From Allosphingosinicella indica (GTDB lineage: Bacteria; Pseudomonadota; Alphaproteobacteria; Sphingomonadales; Sphingomonadaceae): a DNA stretch of 64,000 nucleotides. Location of the stretch: assembly GCF_900177405.1 (NCBI RefSeq), contig NZ_LT840185.1, positions 372,001 through 436,000 of the forward strand, read 5' to 3'. This document shows positions 58,949 through 64,000 of the stretch, one piece after another (the first letter of the stretch is position 1; each line of letters begins with the position of its first letter). The position numbers and the translations under genes were made by a program. Below the pieces are notes generated by a model that had not been told where the DNA came from, did no database searches, and was given only the letters and a program-made list of their open reading frames with translations.

Positions 58949-60498
58949 CGGCCGCGCAGCAGCCCGCCGAGGATCCCGCGCAGCAGCGATCCCGCGACCT
59001 TGTTTGCCACCTGCCGCTGCATCGTGCGGCTGACCTGGCGGACCATATCCTCCGCAAGCGAGGGATTGGCCTTGCGCTCGCGCTCCGCCTTGGCAGCCGC
59101 GCGCTCGGCGTCCTTGCGCGCTTTTTCCTCTTCCTTGGCGCGGAGTGCCGCCGCCTTCGCTTCGGCCTCGGCGAGCTTGGCCGCGCTCGCGGCCGCGGCG
59201 GTCTCGGCGGTGCGCAGCGCCAGTATCTCCTCGGCGCTCTCGCGATTGACCGCAGTGTCATATTTGCCGTCGAACGGCGACAGCGACTGGATGATCGCCC
59301 GTTCCTTGGCGGTGAGCGGGCCGAGCCGCGAGCGCGGCGGCGCGATCAGCGTGCGGTCGACCGGCGACGGCGCGCCATCCTCCTGCAACAGCGACACCAG
59401 CGCCTCGCCGACGCGCAGCTCGGTAATCGCGCTCGCGACATCGATCGCCGGGTTGGGCCGGAAGGTTTCCGCCGCCGATGCGACCGCCCGCTGATCACGC
59501 GGCGTGAAAGCGCGCAGCGCATGTTGGACCCGGTTGCCGAGTTGACCCGCGACCGTATCGGGAATGTCGATCGGATTCTGCGTCACGAAGTAAACGCCGA
59601 CACCCTTCGATCGGATGAGCCGGACGACCTGCTCGATCTTCTCCTTTAGCGCGGGCGGCGCGTCGTCGAACAGCAGATGCGCCTCGTCGAAGAAGAAGAC
59701 GAGCGTCGGCTTGTCGGGATCGCCGACCTCGGGAAGCTGCTCGAACAGCTCGGACATCAGCCAGAGCAGGAAGGTAGCGTAGAGCTTGGGGCTCGCCATC
59801 AATTTGTCGGTGGCGAGGATGCTGATGACGCCGCGACCCTGATCGTCGGTGGTGAGCAGATCGGGGATCGCCAGCGCGGGCTCGCCGAAGAAGCCCTTAC
59901 CGCCCTGCGATTCGAGCTGGAGCAGCGCCCGCTGGATCGCGCCGACGCTGGCGCGGGTGACGTTGCCGTAGCGCGCCTGCAGCTCCGGCGCCTTCTCCGC
60001 GCAATAGGCGAGCAGGGACTGGAGGTCGGCGAGATCGAGGAGGAGCAGCCCTTCCTCGTCCGCCAGCCGGAATGCGATGGCGAGCACGCCCTCCTGCGTT
60101 TCGTTGAGCCCCATCAGCCGCGCGAGCAGCAGCGGACCCATTTCGGAAATCGTCGCGCGGACAGGGTGGCCCTGCTCACCGAACAGATCCCAGAAGACCA
60201 CCGGATTGTCGGCATAGGCATAGCCTTCGAGGTCGATGTCGGCGGCGCGGCCGGTCATCGCGCCATGCGACTTGTCGGTCGGCGATCCGGCCATCGCGAG
60301 GCCGGCGAGATCGCCCTTCACGTCGGCGACGAACACCGGGACGCCGTGCGCCGAAAAGCTCTCGGCCAGGCCCTGGAGCGTCACCGTCTTGCCGGTGCCG
60401 GTCGCACCGGCGATCAGGCCGTGCCGGTTGGCGCGGCGGAGGACGAGATTCTGCGGCCCGCCCTCGCCCTTGCCGATGTAGATCACGCCCTCGTCCAT
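58945..60498 (-). CDS. HerA/DUF853-type ATPase (YjgR-like)
   Basis: This 517-residue P-loop ATPase of the HerA/FtsK clade has Walker A GATGTGKT (31-38) and Walker [12 protein letters not shown] (near 260). The conserved FFVTQNP-type sequence [20 protein letters not shown] follows. The last 130 residues form a Lys/Glu/Ala coiled coil and a basic tail, typical of the DUF853 proteins. The substrate may be DNA or protein; the biological role is unknown. GGGAG precedes ATG 60498. The C-terminus is coupled to the PaaK-like gene by overlap. Confidence 0.9.
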   Translation of the reverse strand: MDEGVIYIGKGEGGPQNLVLRRANRHGLIAGATGTGKTVTLQGLAESFSAHGVPVFVADVKGDLAGLAMAGSPTDKSHGAMTGRAADIDLEGYAYADNPVVFWDLFGEQGHPVRATISEMGPLLLARLMGLNETQEGVLAIAFRLADEEGLLLLDLADLQSLLAYCAEKAPELQARYGNVTRASVGAIQRALLQLESQGGKGFFGEPALAIPDLLTTDDQGRGVISILATDKLMASPKLYATFLLWLMSELFEQLPEVGDPDKPTLVFFFDEAHLLFDDAPPALKEKIEQVVRLIRSKGVGVYFVTQNPIDIPDTVAGQLGNRVQHALRAFTPRDQRAVASAAETFRPNPAIDVASAITELRVGEALVSLLQEDGAPSPVDRTLIAPPRSRLGPLTAKERAIIQSLSPFDGKYDTAVNRESAEEILALRTAETAAAASAAKLAEAEAKAAALRAKEEEKARKDAERAAAKAERERKANPSLAEDMVRQVSRTMQRQVANKVAGSLLRGILGGLLRGR

Positions 60499-60586
60499 GG
60501 CCGTCTCCCGCCCGTCTCTGGCGGCAGACATAGACGCTTAGCGGCGCAGGGCCAACGCTGCTGGTGGGTCTTGGCGATCGCTGATC

Positions 60587-60618
60587 GGCGGGGACGGGCC
60601 GTATGGCCCGCCCCCGCC
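60587..60618 (-). terminator. GC-rich hairpin after the HtrA gene
   Basis: GGCGGGGACGGGCC (60587-60600) pairs with GGCCCGCCCCCGCC (60605-60618) around a GTAT loop with one mismatch. It lies eight bases past the stop of degP. It lacks a T run, so it may be a weak or rho-assisted terminator. Confidence 0.55.
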
Positions 60619-60625
60619 CGATAGA

Positions 60626-62194
60626 TCAGCGCTTGGTCAGCTTGATGCCGACGTAAAGCGGCTGGTTGTTGCCCCGCTGGAGCAACAGCAGCGCGGACTC
60701 GCGGTTGGACGAGCGCGCCGCGTTAACCGCGGCGACCGCCTCTTCCGGCGTCCGTGTCGGGCGCCGGTCGATCGAAAGGATGATGTCGCCGACCCGGACG
60801 CCCTGCGCGCCCGCATCGCTCGACGCATCGACTGCGGCAACGACCACGCCCTTCAGGTTGACGTCGCGGAGCCTCAGCGACCGCGCGATCTCCGGCGTAA
60901 GCGTCTGGACGGTAACGCCCAGGCTCTCGCGCGCGGATTTCTGGCTGCTGCTCTGCTCCTCGGCCGGCGGCTCGCTCACTTCCTGCTCGTCCTCGACGCC
61001 GGCGATCTTCGCCAGTTCCTCGTCGCTCGGCCGTTCGGCGACCTGCAGCGTCACGCGCTGGCGATTGCCGTTGCGGACGAGATCGATCGGCACACGCGAG
61101 CCGACCGGCTGCTGCGCGACCAGCCACGACAGCGACTGATCGGGCGTCACTTCCTTGCCGTTGACCGCGACCACTACGTCACCCTGCTGGATGCCGGCGC
61201 GCGCCGCGGGTCCGCCTGCGGTGACGCTGCGGATCAGCTCGCCACGGTTCTTGGGAATGCCCAGCGCCGCCGCGACGCCCTCGTCGAGCTGCTGGAGGCT
61301 GACGCCGATATAGCCGCGCTTCACCGACTCACCGCGGCGCAGCGCCTCGATCACCGGCCGTGCCTGCTCGGCGGGGATGGCGAAGCCGATGCCGACGTTG
61401 CCACCGGTCGGCGAGATCAGCGCGGTGTTGATGCCGATGACGTTGCCGGCGATGTCGAACATCGGGCCGCCCGAGTTGCCGGTGTTGATCGACGCATCGG
61501 TCTGGATGTAGCGATCATAGGCGCCGGCGCCGATGTTACGGTGGAGCGCCGAGACGATGCCCGCGGTGACGGTGCCGCCGAGACCGAACGGATTGCCGAT
61601 CGCCACCACCCAGTCGCCGACACGGGTGCGCGTCGAATCGCCGAAGCGGACGAAAGGCAGCCCTTCTTCGTCGATCTTGAGCAGCGCCAGATCGGACGCC
61701 GTATCGCGCCCGATCAACCGCGCGCGGAACTCGCGGCGATCGGACAGCGTGACGGTGATCTCGTCAACCGTGGCACCCGTCCGCGCCGGGGCGATGACGT
61801 GGTTGTTGGTGACGACATAGCCGTCCTCGGAGATGATGAAGCCCGAGCCGAGCGACCCGCCGCGCTGGGTGACGGTATTGTCGTTACCCTGGCCTTGGCC
61901 TTGGCCGCCTTCGGGTACCGGCGCGCCGAAGCGGCGGAAGAATTCCTCGAAGCCCGGGGGGAAGTTGCGCTGGCGGCTGACCTGGATGCTCTGCCGGGTC
62001 GAGATGTTGACCACCGCCGGCGCGAGCCGGTCGGCAAGATCGGCGAAGCTCATCGGCGCGCCGGCGCGGGGCGCGGCAGGGGCGATGGCGCCCGGCTCGT
62101 TCTGCGCGGTCTGCGCTCCGACGGGACCGATGGTCAGCGTCGCGGCGGCGCCCCCCAGCAGCATCGCAGCAGTGATGCCATAGACGTAACGCAC
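60626..62194 (-). CDS. Periplasmic DegP/HtrA-type serine protease
   Basis: This 522-residue protease has a signal/anchor (about 1-29), a trypsin-like domain with His132 (VVTNNHV), Asp168 (SDLALLK) and Ser241 (GNSGGP), and two PDZ domains (about 290-385 and 430-515). Like other Do-family proteins it degrades or holds misfolded envelope proteins. The start is GTG 62194, preceded by AGGAGG; the in-frame TTG at 62215 lies upstream of that site and is rejected. It lies downstream of hflK-hflC, a common neighbourhood for membrane quality control in alphaproteobacteria. Confidence 0.94.
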   Translation of the reverse strand: MRYVYGITAAMLLGGAAATLTIGPVGAQTAQNEPGAIAPAAPRAGAPMSFADLADRLAPAVVNISTRQSIQVSRQRNFPPGFEEFFRRFGAPVPEGGQGQGQGNDNTVTQRGGSLGSGFIISEDGYVVTNNHVIAPARTGATVDEITVTLSDRREFRARLIGRDTASDLALLKIDEEGLPFVRFGDSTRTRVGDWVVAIGNPFGLGGTVTAGIVSALHRNIGAGAYDRYIQTDASINTGNSGGPMFDIAGNVIGINTALISPTGGNVGIGFAIPAEQARPVIEALRRGESVKRGYIGVSLQQLDEGVAAALGIPKNRGELIRSVTAGGPAARAGIQQGDVVVAVNGKEVTPDQSLSWLVAQQPVGSRVPIDLVRNGNRQRVTLQVAERPSDEELAKIAGVEDEQEVSEPPAEEQSSSQKSARESLGVTVQTLTPEIARSLRLRDVNLKGVVVAAVDASSDAGAQGVRVGDIILSIDRRPTRTPEEAVAAVNAARSSNRESALLLLQRGNNQPLYVGIKLTKR

Positions 62195-62307
62195 GATAAG
62201 GATCCTCCTTGCCAATCTTCAGCAACCCCGCCTTTCACGCCAGGTGGCGTGACGGCGCGGAAGCTATGGAGCGCGGCTGAACGGCTGTTGAACGATGACA
62301 GACGTAA

Positions 62308-63171
62308 TCAGTTTGTGCGCCCCTGGAATTCACGCAGATAGCGGTTGTCGGGCGAAAGGATGATGTTCGTCCGCCCCGCATTCTGGCCGTTTTCGTCGAG
62401 GAACGTGGTCTGATAGGACTGCATCGCCCGGTAGAAGTCATAGAATTGCGGATCCTTGCCGAACGCCTCGGCATAGACGTTCGCGGCTTCCGCATCGGCT
62501 TCGGCGCGGATGATCTGCGCCTGCTTCAGCCCCTGCGCGCGGATCGAGCGCGCTTCCTGCTCACGCGCCGTCCGCATCCGCTGGAACGCGGAATCGAGCG
62601 GCGTGCCTTCGGGAAGGTCGGCGCGCTTGATGCGGACGTCGACCACTTCGGCGCCGTACTGCCGCGCGACCCGGTTCAGCGCGGTCTGGATGTTGTCCAT
62701 CACCTGCCCGCGCTCGGGGCTGAGCAGCGCCGCGAACGGACGCCGGCCGAGCTCGTTCCTAAGCGCCGAGCCCAGGATCGGCCGGAGCGCATCGCTCACC
62801 CGCTCTTCCGTGCCCGCCGCGATATACATGCGCAGCGGATCGACCACGCGGTAGCGCGCGAAGGCATCGACCTGCAGGCGGAGCTGATCGGTCGACAGCA
62901 CCTGCTGGCGGTCCATGTCCACGCTCTGGATGCGCTTGTCGATCCAGACCAGCCGGTCGATGAACGGCACGCGTGCGATGAGACCCGCGCCGGAGCGGCC
63001 GAAGGTCTCGCCATCCTTGTAGCGGTTCACGATCGCCTGCGGCTCGCCGAAGCGCACGACAACCGCCTGCTTCGTCTCCGGCACGATCGCGAAGGTCGAG
63101 CCGATGATGACGAGCAGGATGATCGCCAGGAAGGCGAGCGCAATGGGGTTGCGGCCGAGGCGCCCGATCAT
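62308..63171 (-). CDS. hflC: HflC protein (SPFH-domain FtsH modulator)
   Basis: This 287-residue protein has one N-terminal transmembrane helix (about 9-28) and a periplasmic SPFH/band-7 domain with VVRFGEPQAIVN and YRVVDPLRMYIAAG. The coiled C-terminal region (about 190-250) has REQEARSIRAQGLKQAQIIRAEADAEA, as expected. With HflK it forms a ring around FtsH in the inner membrane and limits proteolysis. Its start overlaps the stop of hflK. Confidence 0.94.
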   Translation of the reverse strand: MIGRLGRNPIALAFLAIILLVIIGSTFAIVPETKQAVVVRFGEPQAIVNRYKDGETFGRSGAGLIARVPFIDRLVWIDKRIQSVDMDRQQVLSTDQLRLQVDAFARYRVVDPLRMYIAAGTEERVSDALRPILGSALRNELGRRPFAALLSPERGQVMDNIQTALNRVARQYGAEVVDVRIKRADLPEGTPLDSAFQRMRTAREQEARSIRAQGLKQAQIIRAEADAEAANVYAEAFGKDPQFYDFYRAMQSYQTTFLDENGQNAGRTNIILSPDNRYLREFQGRTN

Positions 63172-64000
63172 TGGCCTGCCTCCGGCTGGGCCTGGCGCTG
63201 CTGCTGGCGGCGCTGGACTTCGGGAAGCGCGAGGTAGGGCGTCACGCCCGGCGCCTCGACGATGGTCTTGTCGACGTTCTTCAGGACCTTCTCCATCGTC
63301 TCGTAATACATGCGGCGACGGGTGACTTCGGGCGCGAGGCGATATTCCTCATACACCTTGTCGAACGCCGCCGATTCACCCTGCGCCTGCGCGGTGAGCT
63401 GCAGCGCATAGGCGCGAGCCTGGTTCATATAGGATTGCGCCTCCTGCTGCGCCGCCGACACTTCCTTGAAGGCGTCGTTGACCGCCGCGGGCGGATCGGA
63501 CTGCTTGATCGCGATGCCCTGGATCACGATGCCGGCGCGATATTCGTTGAGCAATTGCTGCGCGACCTGCTCGGCTCGTTGCTCGAGCTCGCCACGGCCA
63601 GAGCCGATCGCATCCTCCAGCGTCGCGCTCGCGACCACCGCGCGCATCGCGCTCTCGGCGACTTCGCGGATCGTATTCTCGGGATTGGCGATCTGGAACA
63701 GGTAAAGCTGCGGATCGCGAATGTTCCAACGAACCGAATAGGCGAGATCAATGATGTTCTGATCGCCGGTCAGGATCAGATTCTCGCTCCCCGACTGGTC
63801 GGGGATATCGATCGTGCGGATTTCCTCGACATCGACCTTCTGCACCGCGTCGATCGGCGCCGGCAGCGTCAGGCCGATACCCGGCCCCAGCGTTCCGGCA
63901 TATTCGCCGAAGCGCGTAATGACGCCGCGTTCCTGCGGTCCGATGCGGTGGACGCTGGTGAAGACCAGCCACATCGCGAGGAAGATGGCGAGTCCGTAGA
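63168..64000 (-). CDS. hflK: HflK protein (SPFH-domain FtsH modulator), 5' end outside the window
   Basis: 277 C-terminal codons are visible and the frame is open to the window edge, so the N-terminal Gly/Pro-rich part and the first residues of the transmembrane helix (GLAIFLAMWLVFTSV) are cut. The SPFH domain follows with RIGPQERGVITRFGEYAGTLGPG, DIPDQSGSENLILTGDQNIIDL and SVRWNIRDPQLYLFQIANPE, all HflK-specific. The C-terminus is Gln-rich (VQRRQQQRQAQPE). It is the upstream partner of hflC, with an ATGA overlap. Confidence 0.93.
   Translation of the reverse strand, partial: YGLAIFLAMWLVFTSVHRIGPQERGVITRFGEYAGTLGPGIGLTLPAPIDAVQKVDVEEIRTIDIPDQSGSENLILTGDQNIIDLAYSVRWNIRDPQLYLFQIANPENTIREVAESAMRAVVASATLEDAIGSGRGELEQRAEQVAQQLLNEYRAGIVIQGIAIKQSDPPAAVNDAFKEVSAAQQEAQSYMNQARAYALQLTAQAQGESAAFDKVYEEYRLAPEVTRRRMYYETMEKVLKNVDKTIVEAPGVTPYLALPEVQRRQQQRQAQPEAGQ

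Overview
The window looks like a chromosomal segment of a high-GC alphaproteobacterium of the order Sphingomonadales (Sphingomonas or a close relative). The reasons are the strong GC bias at third codon positions, the lepB-rnc-era block, a UrcA-family protein, a LytS/LytTR two-component pair, DUF6491-type and other small proteins typical of sphingomonads, and several families of inverted-pair intergenic repeats familiar from Sphingomonas genomes. Most genes are housekeeping or metabolic and sit in short operons with ATGA or GTGA stop/start overlaps. No rRNA, CRISPR array, prophage or insertion sequence was seen. There is one tRNA gene.

Layout. 1-8.2 kb: a lipoprotein fragment, a PfkB-type nucleoside/sugar kinase, a CysQ-like phosphatase, a phytoene-desaturase-like oxidoreductase, homogentisate dioxygenase, glutathione reductase and glucose-6-phosphate isomerase. 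8.2-12.5 kb: a MarR regulator with an operator-like palindrome over its promoter, an MFS transporter, a 41-residue membrane peptide, then lepB-rnc-era. 12.5-16.5 kb: a membrane-anchored unknown, a sirtuin, a small secreted protein with clear promoter and terminator, dapB-nth, a lipoprotein and tRNA-Arg(CCG). 16.5-19.4 kb: an accessory-looking patch directly 3' of the tRNA. It carries an ECF41 sigma factor divergent from two AhpD/carboxymuconolactone-decarboxylase-like genes, one of them frameshifted, followed by a second frameshifted gene for a membrane protein.

19.4-29.5 kb: an AraC regulator, DUF1810, a BaiN-like flavoprotein, a YaiI/DUF188 protein, a secreted beta-propeller, a four-gene copper-resistance cluster and a class A penicillin-binding protein. 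29.5-37.8 kb: MsrA, a cytosolic PAS kinase with a FixJ-type regulator, two different L,D-transpeptidases in convergent orientation, and an overlapping DUF72 / aminotransferase / ATP-grasp operon. 37.8-50.3 kb: a ferredoxin-reductase-like flavoprotein, a beta-lactamase-fold lipoprotein, PRC-barrel, a DAO-type oxidase, UrcA, a LytTR/LytS pair, transglutaminase, a run of small stress-type proteins (OsmC, glycine zipper, H1-like Lys/Ala-rich, Gln-rich) and an MscS channel. 50.3-64 kb: metC-sseA, a DipZ-type thiol redox protein, a secreted S10 carboxypeptidase, queF, a PanE-like reductase, a thioesterase, a PaaK-like ligase overlapping a HerA/DUF853 ATPase, a DegP/HtrA protease and hflC-hflK (hflK runs off the end).

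The two strongest regulatory signals are both sigma-factor signatures. First, the ECF41 gene and the divergent AhpD-like operon each have an exact TGTCACA-N16-CGTC promoter, so the sigma factor probably controls itself and its neighbours. Second, five small envelope or stress-type genes have GGAAC-N16/17-CGTT-like promoters (one perfect, four with one -10 mismatch) at a consistent distance from their start codons. This suggests membership in the alphaproteobacterial EcfG general stress regulon.
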